A stretch of 64,000 bases of DNA from Sequoia sempervirens (GCA_007258455.2 VDFB02262569.1:48896-112895), one strand, 5' to 3'; positions 37,004 through 50,125 are shown, counted from the first letter of the stretch. Notes: generated by a model from the letters alone, not told the origin. Numbers and translations: made by a program.

Positions 37004-37907
37004 GATATCATAAACAAGAAACTACCAACTGGTATCCAAAATCATGAGCCATGACAAAAATCTAGCATCCCTATGGTCACAATCAAGCATCCCATAATAG
37101 TATTAAATTTTCTTACACATTTTATGCATGTTAGACTCATAGATGCCATACATTTTGTCACAATGATCAAATTGACCAAACTCATAATCTAGGTGTTTCA
37201 TGAGGGTGTTTAATGTTTGTAACATAACCATTAAATTAAGAAGATGTTTTACAACTCCTAATCTTGACATTTTCAACATAACCTCCTTGTTTGAAGTCTC
37301 CTTGCACAATATCCTACTTACAAATAGATGACTCATTTAATTTATTCCAATATATTTAAAATTTTCATTATTAATATTTTATATAATTGAATATAATTAA
37401 TCTAAGACTTCAAATTATAGGTAAACAACACTCCTTATCCTAATAACCCCTAATCCTAATAACCCCTAGCACAAGTATAACCAAAATATTCAAACAAGAA
37501 AAAATATGAAACAACCAAAACATTGTATGCCATTGTAGGTAAGCAAAAACATAATATTTGATAAGTAATCTAATATAATGTTGATGAAACTAATGCAATT
37601 CCAAGTATTTCGTAGGTTAACTTTAGTGCATTTTGTATGGGTCCTTTTCTATTCTCTAGAATGATCTTTTGGCCATGATTACTCTTTCTCAACCATTGGG
37701 CAACTTACACATGGTTTCTTGGCTAGCAAGTATACTTAATGATACATCATATTTTAATTTGGTGTATGATCACTTTTACAAATTGTAGGTATGTGTTGAG
37801 ACGTGTCCTTTAAATATGCATATAACTAGCTATCAATTTGAGGCAAAATTAAAAAAAAATGCACATAAAAAGAGGTACTAATAACTTGTGATAATGCTTT
37901 TTTTTTT

Positions 37908-39439
37908 TAATAGAAGAGACAAACATTTTTTGGAGTATTATGTTTTTATCTTCTAATATTAATTTCTTCCTCTATGTGGTAGGAATACACATAGGAATAT
38001 TGTTGCATGTGCCTAAGTTTTAACAATAATTAAAAAAAAAAATCATTAGAATTTATTATTTTCTTCTTTTAAGTAATAATGAAAATGTAAATTAGTTTAT
38101 TTTAATTGGTTGAAATATTTGTGGTCTTGATTTTTAAAGTATGATAAAGTTAAAAAATTTAGTATTTATTATATAGAATATTTATTTATGAGATTATTCT
38201 TTAATGTATGGTGTATTGTGTGGTATTTTTATTCTTTAAAAATCTAATTAAACGCGTCATTTTTATAAACACATAATAGCTAAATTTTATGTCATTTATC
38301 ATCTACTTCATCAAGATCGTCCACTTCTCACATCACAATTAACCATTCAATCCATCCCCTACTAACCATTAAATTAAATTTAGTATTTTATTATATAGAA
38401 TATTTATTTATGAGATTAGTCTTTAATGCATGGTGTATTGTGTGGCATTTTTATTCTTCAAAAATCTAACTAAACTTATCATCTTTATAAACACTTGACT
38501 TCTAAACATTGTGTCATTTATCATATACTTCATCAAGATCGTCTACTTGTCACATCACAACAAACCATTAAATTATGAGCTCCTAAAATTATTTGTACAA
38601 AAATATGACACACACACATTCTTAAAAATAAAATTAAAATAAAATTTATGATAATAAATCACACTTATTTCTCACTTATCAATAATAATAAAAATCTCAA
38701 ATATTTAATAACAATATATTAAATTTAGATTGTAATCCATTATTAAAAATACTAAAAATAAAATCAAATTTGTAAAAAATATTTTTTTTATATAAATATT
38801 CTACAAATCAAGTAGCCAATTCTAATTCAAACAACATAAGATAAATAAAATAAGTTATATACCTACACCATAATCTCTACACATACTATAAACAACTTAC
38901 AATGCATATTATTATTATCACCTTTATAAAAATATTCTATATATTAAAGAAAGCATTGCTTTCAATCCCTTTTCTAAATTGAACCGTTTTCTGCTCTAGT
39001 AGATTTCCAACGGGAAGAGGTTTGGATTCATTGAAGTGAGTCAAAATCAAAGGAAAATGACAAAACCTCAAAAACACCCACCAAATGATAATCGTTATTG
39101 AGGAAAAAGTCTTTATTGTACTAAAAGGAGAGAGACATTTTCCGTTAAAGCACTTCTATTTTGTAGGGGAATCATGAAAGGGCTAGGCAAAAAGTTTAGT
39201 CTAGGTTTGCATGGAAATTCCATCTACTATAGTAGCAGGGCTATTGATGCATCTAATAATGATCCTCAAAGTTTATGATTTTGATAGTTTCTTTAATAAA
39301 ATTATTGTCTTTTATTGATTAATATTATATTATAATAAAAAAGTAGTTATGAAAGTCATGAAAATAAAAGTATTAATATAGGATAAAATATTAGCATACA
39401 TAATATTTTAAGAATGGTAAATATTGATATGTATAACAG
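37908..39439. other. AT-rich tail of duplicated block copy 2, no gene
   Basis: Collinear with 11,921-13,200. Contains the internal repeat pair near 38,160 and 38,380. No coding similarity seen. Confidence 0.55.
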
Positions 39440-39450
39440 GTTGTTATATG

Positions 39451-39618
39451 TTTTTGATTTTATAGAGTTTTGTATTCTTAACGCAAAAGGTTACATGTTC
39501 AGATAACCAAGTTTAACATAAAAACAAAACAGATCAGAGACAACAAAATAACAACAAAAAAACAAAAACCAACAGAGGAAGCGACCAAAAAACAACCCCC
39601 AAGACCCCCCTACTTGGA
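39451..39618 (-). mobile_element. 5'-truncated LINE tail, only in copy 2
   Basis: A 168-base insertion has perfect 11-base target duplications GTTGTTATATG (39,440-39,450 and 39,619-39,629). On the minus strand it runs from a G-rich TCTTGGGGGTTG-type start through T-rich sequence to a short A-rich end (ATAAAATCAAAAA), the usual look of an L1-type 3' end. Block copy 1 has no insertion at the matching place (~13,190). Confidence 0.82.
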
Positions 39619-39629
39619 GTTGTTATATG

Positions 39630-41856
39630 TTATTGTGTATGAAAACAGTTATGTAAAATTCATTGGATCTTTGGTAATGTATATTTACAATTTGTTAATT
39701 AATTTAGAAATTGAAATTGCGTATAAAAGTTGAATAGTATAAGTTCAAGTGATAATAGGAGTTTTTTCTAGTATAGATTGGTGCTTATGTCTATGAGAGG
39801 CATGTTGTGTTTTTAGAATACATTTAATTGTTTTGTTGAATGTTTGGATTAGATAAACTATATTAACCAATTTTAGATGTGGTGTACCACAATAAACGAA
39901 GTCAATTTCAAGTCCTAAGTTCAAATTTGATTAAAGATATACACATGGTTGTGGTTGTAGTACCCTCTTTATTGCTACTAAAGAAACACCTAAAACCTTG
40001 AACATTTTTAAAACAACATAATAACTAGTAATATATGATAATCATTTCATTTACTTTTTCAATTCCTTGAGTATATTTCTTCTAGTTTTATCCTTACACA
40101 TTTTATAATTTATTTATGTCCTTTATTGCAAGGTTTGAGACTAGCTTAATTAGGCCTACACTACAAAAGGTAAAATCCTAAATTAGACTTAGAGTTCAAA
40201 GATGTGCAATGGTGATTAAAGGCATTTATTGTTTCCTCTAAACCTTTGGTATTGCTTCAATTTTCCAAGGTTTGGTTTTAAACTTGATCTTATGTGGGAG
40301 GCTCATTTGATAAATAATAGAGTCAAAGATCACCCTGATTTGGTCTCTAGTTTTATGGATAGTTGACTCCAATGAAAGATTAACCCATGTTATTGAATTA
40401 TGATATGTCACATTATTTGTCATTTGTACATGTTGATAACGACTTCTTCCCTTCAAGATAACCAATTAACTTCGACTATTGCTTAAATGATGATTAAATA
40501 ATCTCAATTTATTGCCTTTAAAAAATTACCACTTTAAAATTTGTTTATTTACTTTGTAAAGGTTCATAAAAAGAATAACCTTGTGATATACCTAAGTTAA
40601 CCTTGATGTCGTTAAATAAACACAAGTTAGATATTTGGGTTTATCATAATAATGATTACACTAATCGGAAGCAAAAACTCACCTAAGCTCTAAATTTTCT
40701 ATGATATATACTCCATATGTGATGTCTCTTCTTAATCTAGTTTGAATCTTAAACAATTTATTAATTCAAATGTAATTACCACCTTAGCTTTATGACACTT
40801 TAACCTTGGAAGAATGCCAAGTTATAATTTAATCTAAGATAAATAATGGAGGTGAATCAACTATTGGCATTCAAGGGGCTTGGTATAGTAGATTGTAATT
40901 GTGAGAAGTATGTAGACCTAATAGTAGTCTTAATTGGATTGCAATATGATATTAGCTCCACCACCATGTTAGAGGTAGAAGGTCTTTTGATAGCACTATC
41001 TTGTGATAGTGTTGTGGGCATGACTAGTTTCCTCAAATGCTACTTATTATTTAGTTTGAAATTTGACAATTAAAGAAAGATCATAAGGCCCATTGTGTCT
41101 TTCAAGCGGGACTATTTTATTTGATTGGGTTTTATTGAGTTTTAACATAGATCAATAACAAAAAAAATCTTTTGATAAACATCAATTTTGATACACTCTA
41201 CTTAAATATCATATTTTTTAGAAGTTAAATAATCAATAGTAATTTTACATCTTATCCCTACCAAAAAGTGGCAAATAGTTGTCTTAATTTTATTGGCTAA
41301 AATTGATCTTTGGCCATTAAATTGAGTGATGTTTGAGAATAGTTGTTATGATATATTTGAGCTTGATAAGAACTTAAACAATTTGGAATCCTTAGTTGGC
41401 TTTGCTAGGTAATATCTAAATCAAAATTTTATGAGATGAAAAAAACTTTGCAACATGGCCTTTGGATGTGACCATTCTTTAGAATCTAATTCAATGTAAA
41501 TCTAACACTAAAAGTTACAAGATTAAGGCAAAGGTTTAACCAAGGTTCATTGCAAAACCAAAAAATCAACCATACTTAATCACTAACCAAAGGCTTATTA
41601 CTGAAAAGCAACAAGTTTTTAGTTCACTTGATACCTTTGATAACTCAATAACAATGAGAAGGTGACACTTTTCACCAATATCATATGCTTAATTTGGACA
41701 ACTAGTATGATCTTACACTTTGAGTTTTGAAAGCTAGAAATGGCTCATTTTGGACACAACACAAAATTTAAAAAGGGGCTATGTGAGGCTATTCTTAAAC
41801 ATAATCCAATTTAATAGTTAAAGGCTAATTTATGATATCAAGTTTCCACAATCCAT
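39630..41856. other. AT-rich tail of duplicated block copy 2, no gene
   Basis: Collinear with about 13,200-15,676 apart from the missing SINE. A 75-codon frame at 40,846-41,073 is not preserved in copy 1. Confidence 0.5.
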
Positions 41857-42028
41857 CTTGCTATTTGAATATTATTTATGGATTTGATTGTGTCATTTTT
41901 TCATTAATGTTTTGAATCACACTCTAACTCTCTTTCATCCTGATGACGAATCATAGAGTGTGATTCAAAACTTTGATGAAAAAAATGACGACACAATCAA
42001 ATCCACAAATAATACTCAAATAGAAAAA
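41857..42028. mobile_element. Foldback/MITE-like element, copy 2
   Basis: Counterpart of 15,677-15,850 with the same inverted arms and loop-side GAATCACACTC / GAGTGTGATTC. Confidence 0.7.
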
Positions 42029-44399
42029 GGTCAATTTTAACCAATAAAAATAAGATAAATATTTAGCACATTTTAATATGGATGAAGTATAAAATTGCTA
42101 TTGACCATTTGACCATTAAACTAGATAAAAATAGACTATGTAAGATTTTGACATATTCCTAATCTTGTGTATACACTTTATTGATCTTTTGACCTTTAGC
42201 TACATAAAAATAGACTATGGAAAACTTTGACATGTTCCTAATCTCATGACTATATGAAAGAAGACTAAATTTGACATTCATTTGCACGAAAAAATAAGAA
42301 ATTATCTAAGGCAACGAACTTTTCCAGTTTGGTCAAGGATGCGAACTTGTTGAGGGGAAAACCAGGGGTCTTTGTTTTGTAATCATATTGACTTGGCCAA
42401 TGCCTCTGATCATAATTCAAACCTCGAGACTTGTTCGGTTTTCCAGAAGCTTTTTAGAGAACTCAGACTTTTTGTCAGCCCATGGTTTATCACAAGCTTC
42501 AAGTTAAAGAAACTTTTGGCGGCTTCCTGCCCAAAATTGCATGATCTTGCCTCTACACAACACAAAGGTGAAATTGACAGTCAGTCACCCATCTCAAGAG
42601 AGCAAAATTTCTTCCAAGGAACGTCAAGACAACTGGAAGCTTTTTGACACACTTAAACCAAAATATCATAACATCAAGAATTAATCATAGACACTGACTT
42701 AGCATGAACTGTCCAAACACAGTCTTGATTTTGAGAAAGATAGCCTTTACCCATTAATCCTTTTAAGATGTATTTCTTTCTAGAAGAACATGAATTCCAA
42801 AACAAATAGCTGCTAGCTATCCTTATAGTCTTTTAAATCTAAAAGTGCAGTTCTTTTATAGAGATTTTCCCAAATTCATATATTACAATTATATTTTTTT
42901 TTATAATATGTTTTTAGATACAATTTTATTAGAATATTAGAATGTTTGAATCACATTTAAAGATTGGAGAGACTCTCTCATAAATTTTATTATGATTTCT
43001 TTTATTTCAATTGATTTAACTCTTAATGATGATTAAATCTGACTACCTAATATAATTAATTCCATTTTCTATATCTGAGCTGCATAAATGACTTTAACCA
43101 TAGTTTAATATGAATCCTAGTGATAACAAACTATACATTATCAATCTTATCTAATAATAACTAGTCTCTTCTTATTTAGAAAAAATGCATCAACTCTTAT
43201 CTCTTGCTAAGATAATTCATCAACCTTTACTAATAATTAGTCTTTTCTTATTTAGAAAAAAATGCATAAACTCTAATATCTTGTTAAGATAATTCATCAA
43301 CCTTTACTAATAACTAGTCTTTTCTTATTTAGAAAAAAGTGAATAAACTCTAATCTCTTGTTAAGATAATTCATCAACCTTTACCAATGTCAAATAAAGA
43401 AAGTATATTTTCTTTCTTCTAGGCTACTCCTATAGTGGGTGCAACATTCCATGAGAAGTAGTAACGATGATCAAATATATATTTTTTCTTTCACAATAAT
43501 TTATGTCATGACCAACCATTGAATTTTCTTTCTTATCATACCGCCTCTTATAACTATCTAATCCATACTTCACTTCTAGTTATCCTTATCAAGAAGGTCG
43601 AGGTGAAACATAGATTATGCACACAACTACACACACATTGGGAGAACAACTAGAAACACAAATCATAGTTTTATATATGTAAGTAGGGAATACTATCCAA
43701 CTACTAATCATCTAGGAAAACATTCCAAGTGTATCTAAGGAATAGTGAGATAATTTCTTACATCCTCACTTGAAATTTTTTCACATGATTATTATACATG
43801 GAGCAAGTCTCATACATCTTAGGATCATCTTGTGTACCCATTAGTCAGGAACTACCATAATCCAAAGAACATCCAAAGAGTTTGAAACTCTAAGGTGATC
43901 TCCCCTTTTATATAACATCCCAAGAGTTCCAAACTCTAAGGCCACAAAATTTCTTTGAAATATATGTGTTGCCATGTGTATAAGTTTTTTTTCACTCATT
44001 TCAACATATCTACCACCCCATGGAAATGCATTCCCCCTTCAACTTTGTTTGGAATTGCACTCATCCTTTTTATGTGCCTAGAAATGAAAGAAATATCACA
44101 ACATGTTTCATAAATACCATGATTACAATATCAAATTTAATTTGGTAAAGAACTTAAACATCATATGTTACACAAAGATAGGTATTATTGAAATCATAAG
44201 GAAATACTTAAAATCAATTATACATGATTTTGTGATCAAGTTCTCACCTATCACTTTGTCATAATTTCTAAAATTTAATAAACAATAAAATTATCTTTTA
44301 GTTTTAATAGTTGTATACAATTTGGTTTGTAAGAAGAGGAATATTACCTTTCTCTCCTTGAAATTCCCTTTGATTTCAAAATTTTAGCAGTTAGTTTTG
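42029..44399. other. Block end and unrecognised flank, no gene
   Basis: Up to about 43,525 this mirrors 15,851-17,314, including the short frame at 42,372-42,647. Copy 2 carries an extra unit of the TCATCAACCTTTACTAATAA-type repeat (43,140-43,390). Beyond 43,525 the DNA is unrelated to copy 1 and holds nothing I recognise. Confidence 0.45.
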
Positions 44400-45130
44400 C
44401 CCAATTTTTTTTACTAAATCTGTAATTCTATTTGATGTTTAGACAAGGTTTCATGGGAAAATTAGGAAGCAACTGGAAATATATCTTTTAAAAGGAAAAA
44501 AATAGGAAAGGATAAGATGACAACCATAGTATATCTTTGAAAAAATTACATTGGATAGGGGTACATAGCTTCATAGATAATTCCAACAACATCAAATATT
44601 GCACAAAAATCACAAATGATTTGTATTTCTACTCAAATTAAATTGAGATTTAACAGTATGCCATGGTAACCAAATCAAAGTACTAAAATCCCAAAGGTCT
44701 CCAACATTGCAGATTCCTTTTTTAAATAGATAATAAGATTGTTTTAGAAAACTTAAAGCAAGAGTTGCCCATGATACATAATATGTTTGTTCCACTTGAT
44801 AAATGAAGTGGAGAAGTTGAACCAATGTTGAAAAGAGGCATCTCTCCCTCTTAGAAGATGAAAGGTATAATTCCAAGCCTTCTAAATTGATTGAAAGGAA
44901 GGTGAGGCATTAACCAAGAAAAATAATGCATGAATTATTTTATTTGAACACCCAATCACTTGCCATTTACCTTTAACTGAGGCAAGGTTATTTTTGTTCT
45001 ATATAAGAATCTTTCAAGGTTCTTCACCTTTGACACCTCTAATAATCCATTTTGCTTCTGTTGTACCCAAACCAAATTTTTTGCTTCATCAAGGCATTTT
45101 GCATTTTAAAGTGTAAATATTGCTAATTTG
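44400..45130 (-). pseudogene. L1-type LINE ORF2 remnant, C-terminal part
   Basis: Read on the minus strand this resembles the region after the RT in plant L1 ORF2. CLDEAKNLVWVQQKQNGLLE and KNLERFLYRTKI (~45,090-44,990) recall the usual EAKALGFKWL..ALTGNEPWK segment. Then GICNVGDLWD and WHTVKSQFNLS (~44,715-44,620) recall the GI.KV.DLWD...W..LK..FNLS stretch. Stops and frame changes abound. The parent LINE continues at 49,261 beyond an LTR-like insertion. The 3' limit is uncertain. Confidence 0.7.
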
Positions 45131-45159
45131 ATGTAAAACACAGTTTTGGGCAATGCCAA

Positions 45160-46830
45160 GCATGGAGTTGTTGTCAATAGTTTGTCAGTCAAAGTCAGTT
45201 ATATTGAACAAAATCTAAAGCAGAGACTCAAAATGAAGATCTTCACGACGGAGGAGCATCTCATGACGACATTTCATATTGTAGACGGTCTTGTTAATGA
45301 TCGAAACATAGTTTTTAATGGTCAAATATGGAGATTTCTCAGAGGAAAAGCCCAAAAGCGCAAGTATAGCTCAGGGGCGCCCAGTTGGTTGAAGGTCAAG
45401 ATTTTGGTTAAAATGTTCAAACATCCAGTCAATCCCTTCAGAATCAGTCTGGCTATCCGTCGAGCTACCCAGCGAGGCGTTCCGAGAACCACATCTCCGG
45501 AAAATCGCGACAGAAGTTAAAATCCCTAAATTTTAGGAGATGAGAAATTTGTCTTTTCCAGGCAAAAGCACGCCTCTAGCCTGAGGGCGCCCATCTTGAA
45601 GCAGGGGTAAATCTCGACAGTTTCGATGCCGGATGCAGTCAATTTGTTCACAACTAGTCTGCTTATCCGACGAGATATCAAGCGAAGTCATCCGACTCTC
45701 AGAGTTCAGGCGGCAGTCGTCCGAAGATCAGCTTAAAATGGAGTTTTCACGTTTCTGAGCTTCTCCATTTATGCCCAGTGCAAGTACAGGCCAGGGGCGC
45801 TGGCTTAAAGGACCCTCCAAATGGCATTATTTGCAGACAGACTCTTCCTGACATCGGTAATATTCTAGCCCAGCTCCGCGACGCACCATCAAGCTTGTCG
45901 ATCCGACGTTTCTGGTGGCCGTGGCGGAGATTCTACCAAGCACGTAATTTTACGGGCGGACCAACAGATGATTTTCAGTGTATTTCCACAGTTCAAGGGC
46001 GCCTAGCCTTTAGGCTTGTCAGATGAGCCCGTTCGCGTTCGAAGTCTTCACGACTATTGAGCGTAATCAATTTATCTTTCCAACGAGCATAGCCGTCAGC
46101 CTTCAGCATTTGGCAATCGCTCGTGCGTGCGAGGTCTTTGGTATCATACTACAAAGTGAGGATGTCCAGAAAATGGCTAAGTCTGGTAGCGGTAAACATA
46201 AATAAAATACGCACTGGAGTTTTTGAGGTCTTAGAAGCAGTTTTCTTGCCTCAATACCTCCAGGGACTTCTCTTGAGGGCCCTTCTGGCTGTCCGTTAAA
46301 ACAGATATTGCCTGAATCGGGTCATCCAAGCTCCAGTTATCAGCGGTCAAAGTAGGGTACTCGGATGGAAGTTTGGTTTTCGTCAAAATGACACCAGTGC
46401 AACCTAGAGCCAGGGGCGCTTTTATTTTTGAGGCCCTTAACACAGCTTTCAGGTGTCATGCATATAGCCGTTGGATGCAGAATGTCTCCAGTCATGCAGT
46501 GAGCTTCGTCTCGTATCAGCAAGGTTCACCGTTTGCCGGCAGCAGCCATTTGAAGTGTCAGACGACAGTTTAGGAAAATGGCCGAGTCTGGAACCCGTAA
46601 AGCAATTTAATCAGGTGCGCTTAATTTTTCAAGGAGTTAAATGATGGATTTTGCAGTTATGTCTCCTAGCAGACATTTCTTCCTTGTTCAGTAGGCTTTC
46701 CGATGAATATCTCAGATCAGTCTCAGCATCACCCGGTCATCCGGAAATCAGTGTCGAAGTTGGCCAGTCGTAACAGTGCTGTCAGCTATTAAATAGGGAG
46801 TTAGTAAAAAATGAAGTATCTTGAGCAAAT
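45160..46830. repeat. Diverged ~205-bp tandem array, about eight units
   Basis: The marker CAGGGGCGC (or close variant) occurs at about 45,372, 45,582, 45,792, 45,995, 46,207 (degenerate), 46,411 and 46,613 (CAGGTGCGC), a steady spacing of about 200-215 bases. Other markers keep the same phase: CCGACGAG/CCGTCGAG words after each marker and GAAAATGGC(T/C)(A/G)AGTCTGG two units apart (46,171 and 46,574). Unit divergence is high, so the array is old. Confidence 0.7.
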
Positions 46831-48390
46831 GGACACCTATGTGCTCAAGAGATGACTTTTCGGAATCGTTGAAGTCTCACAATGAATCTCAGAGCTTCAC
46901 CCGGGTTGTCAACTGAAGATGGCAATTTTCTATTTTTAGCACCCTTGCTAATTGCATGATAATAAATATTTTATTATTATTTGAGCTTCCAGTCAGTGGC
47001 AGTGCAACTGAAGGGCAACCAATCAGAGGACTTCTATTATTGTCAGGGTTTTGAATTCTTGCAGTTGTCAGATTAATGCGAATTTCATCTTCTTTAAGCA
47101 TGGCGCCTTCTTCATTTATCATTCATATTTTCAAGAGAATTCGTATTTTTCAAGGAGATTCATATTTTCTTCAAAGGGAAAATCGTAATTCTCAAAGGCA
47201 AATTTTGTCAAAGGAAATTCATAATTTTGAAGCAAAATTCGTTTTTCTTCAAGGCAAAGGCGTATTTTCAAGCAAAATTCGTTTTTCTTCATTCACAAGG
47301 CGTATTTTCAAGGGAGATTCGTATTTCTCAAACAAAGGCAGATTTCTCATCTATTTGCAAAGGCGATTTCTCCAATCACATTCTTTTGCAGGTTAAAGTT
47401 CACAGTTCTCAGCAATTCAAAGAAATCTTGAGCGATTTTCACAGAAGAAGACATAATAAAAACGTCTTTTGCATCCTTCAATCTCAGATTTCTCTCAGAT
47501 TTCAATTCGCATGTTCCTGAAATTGGCAAAATTCGACAAGTCTCAGCATCTGGATCATTTCTATATAGTTTCTTCGAATTAAAATCGTGCGTTTGATTTT
47601 TCAGGAATTTTTAACTCCAGAGCATTCGTTCTCGAGTTTCTAATTTTCTCAACTGAAAACTCTTTGCATGGTCAAGTGGAAGTCAGATTTTCGCAATTCT
47701 GACGTTCTGGGTTGTCTTAGAATCCCTTTCTGGACAAAACCCATATCTCAGATTTTTCGCCGAAAATAACTCTTCGAAAGGCTATTTTTAGCTTCAGCAG
47801 GTTATTTTTAGCCCTCAGAAATGTTGTCAGAATATAGCCGTGTTCACAGTCAACAGGCGAGTTTTTCAGAGATAATGGTCATCACTTCAGTTACGGAGCC
47901 GCCAAAATTGCCAGTCAGTGAAATGCTAGTTCGAGTGTGCAAAGATTGCTAAGATTGCTCAAGTTGCTGCTATTCAGATGTTGACGCAGTTAACAATCTC
48001 GTTGAGGGATTGGTTGCTCGAGATCGCGACCAGTAGACTTCAGTTTCCACCTCTCAGGATAGACATTACACACAAGAGTTAACTTGATGTTACCCTTTCA
48101 AGTTAACTGGCTGTCTCACCTCATGCATATCTATTCTGAGATTCACCTTGTTTGCTTGGAGTTTCATTTAGGGTTTTTCGTTAACTGATGGTAGTCTTCC
48201 AGTTAACATGCTTTCAATAAGGACGTGCATGCTCGCACAATTGTCCATTTTTAGATTAGATGTTTCAGTTAACTATGGTAGTTTTCCAGTTAACTGTATA
48301 GTTTACTTCATTAGGGTTTGGCGCATGACTTGCATGCATTGCAAGAATGTAGATGACACAAGGTGATTTTAGGGTTCCCTACACCTTGAT

Positions 48391-48402
48391 GTATATAAAT
48401 AA
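48391..48402 (+). promoter_or_regulatory. TATA box of the LTR-like insertion
   Basis: GTATATAAATAAG is the best TATA match in the segment, with a ~75-bp tandem array starting about 130 bases downstream. It fits the core promoter of a plus-strand LTR. Transcription start is not determined. Confidence 0.55.
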
Positions 48403-48523
48403 GAGCTTATGCTCATTTGTAAATGACTTTTGCTTGAGAGAGAAATATATGCTGCGCCTACCTTGCCCTCAATATTGCTCTTTTGGTATTTGTTCATGTG
48501 TCTTCGCTATTACGATTAATTGT

Positions 48524-48895
48524 TATGCCACATAGGGTTTCATGCAATTGTAATGGTGAATTCTTTCTGTTTTGTGCATATTTACCATTGAGATCAATTG
48601 TTATGCCACATAGGGTTTCAAGAGATTGAGGTGATAAATCTGTTTTGTGTCTATTTACCATTGTGATCAATCGTTATGCCACATAGGGTTTCGAGAAATT
48701 ACAGTGATAAATCTGTTTTGTGAATCTTTATCAATATAATCAAAGGTTATGCCACATAGGGTTTCATGAGATTGTGATGATAAAGGCTGTTTTGTGAAGA
48801 CTTTGCTATTTCAATCAAGTGTTATGCCACACAGGGTTCCATAAGATCGTCTTGGTAAATTCTTAAATCTGTTTTGTGCCCAATAAGCTTGTTTA
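48524..48895. repeat. ~75-bp tandem repeat, five units
   Basis: TATGCCACATAGGGTTTC recurs at 48,524, 48,602, 48,675, 48,748 and 48,823 (last one TATGCCACACAGGGTTCC). Each is followed by a variable part, then CTGTTTTGTG and an ATTT(A/C)CCATTGTGATCAA-like spacer. Spacing is 73-78 bases. Confidence 0.9.
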
Positions 48896-50125
48896 GATTG
48901 AGATGATAGTTGCGCCACCTTGCCTTCAAGTAGAGAATCTAAACTCGTTTATCGCTTAGTCAATCCTTGCTCCATTTCTCATGCTCTGTTTTTCTTGAGG
49001 AAACCGGATAGATTTAAAGTAGATAGCTTAGTTGTAGTTAATGATCTGCGAAACCAAAATCCTTAGCTGCAACGTTCTTGGTTTTCTTAACCTTGTGCCT
49101 CTTCCAGCTGAGAACAAAAAGATAGGACTTAGATTACTTTTCTTTTCCATGCATTCCAGCACAACGAGGGAGCTTCCCCTCCTAATTTGAAGAACACTCA
49201 TTGCGTAGTGTACATAGCTGTCCGTACAAACCTGCACTCCAGAGGTGTTAGATTTTACGCCAACAGCTTCCAAACAAATCCCTTGTATTTTTTGGGCAAT
49301 TATCCCCAAACCTCCTTTGTATTTAGGTTGAATGCAATGAGTTCAATATTTGGTTATAAAACCAATATTATCATCCCATTTAGTCCATAGAAAATGATAA
49401 ATAATTTTAATTAAGTCATCATAACGTTTATTAGAACCTGCATCCAATAGGATGAGTAATAAACATGAGCGGCAAGGAATATTTGATTAGCAACTTGGAT
49501 TCTTCTAGCTAAAGAAAATAATTTATTCTCCTAGTTAAAATGTTTATTTTTTACTCTATTGAGATATCGGCTCCACATATCAGAGAGAGAAACCCCAAGG
49601 CCAAAGGGTATCCTAAGATACCTCATAATCTCCCCATGTTTAATTTGTTTCCAGTATCGGGGTATCCAATGAGGAATAGGCCAACCTGAATCATCAAGAA
49701 TTCAGTTTTATCATGAGCAAGTTTAGATCTAGAAACAATGCAATACAACTCCAAAATATCCATGTCATTAATTTTTTTGTCAAAATTTTGTAAGAATGAA
49801 AAACTATCATTAACATAATGGGAGTTAATAATAACATTTTGTGGGATGGATATTCCAGCAATGAGCTTAATTTTGTTGGCACTTTGAAGCATATATCCCA
49901 ATACATCAGTTGTAAGAATATAAATATATGGAGCTAAGGGACATCCTTGTCAAATGGATCTCTATAAAGGGAAGGAGTCTGTCATCATATTATTAATAAT
50001 AATTTCAGCATTAACATCTTGAAACAACATTCAGATATGAGCTCAAATTTTAGGACCAAACCCCAACCATTAAAGCATGTTAAGGATAAATTCCAGTGAA
50101 TTCTAACATATACCTTATTTATTGT

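Larger units (their letters stand above)
32206..37907. repeat. LTR-like module, copy 3 of 3 (split by an LTR insertion)
   Basis: Matches 9,929-11,920 and 17,315-19,334. It is interrupted at GAGAC by the 32,858-36,607 element and resumes at 36,608. Copia-style LTR end signatures recur on the minus strand near 36,830-36,870. Confidence 0.7.
21135..43525. repeat. Large direct duplication, copy 2 (~9.8 kb net, two LTR insertions)
   Basis: Collinear with 7,737-17,314. The extra length comes from LTR insertions at 22,163-31,027 and 32,858-36,607 and a 168-base LINE tail at 39,451-39,618. Copy 2 lacks the SINE found in copy 1 at 13,427. Homology ends at GACCAACCATTG near 43,525. Upstream, copy 2 is preceded by the RT region that copy 1 lacks. 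Confidence 0.85.
45131..49260 (+). mobile_element. LTR-like insertion (~4.1 kb) splitting the LINE
   Basis: Base composition is clearly more GC-rich than in the flanks. LINE similarity stops on the left near TGTAAAACACAG (45,131) and resumes on the right near TTTTACGCCAACAGC (49,260). The interior has a ~205-bp tandem array, an irregular array of TTCGTTTTTCTTC / CGTATTTTCAAG words (47,120-47,350), several GTTAACTG words (48,070-48,290), a TATA box at 48,391 and a ~75-bp tandem array. This order (repeats, TATA, transcribed end) fits one long LTR on the plus strand. A target duplication was not found, so both edges are approximate. Confidence 0.55.

Noticed and set aside
40846..41073. 75-codon frame in block copy 2
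   Set aside because: The matching sequence in copy 1 (~14,690-14,895) is broken by stops, so no conserved coding function is shown.
45146..45520. 124-codon plus-strand frame
   Set aside because: It covers the start of the ~205-bp tandem array and has no domain; a by-product of the GC-richer repeat.
48524..48895. Regularly spaced repeats that might suggest a CRISPR array
   Set aside because: Units of about 75 bases are similar over most of their length, with no distinct spacers, no cas genes and a plant-like setting; an ordinary tandem repeat.
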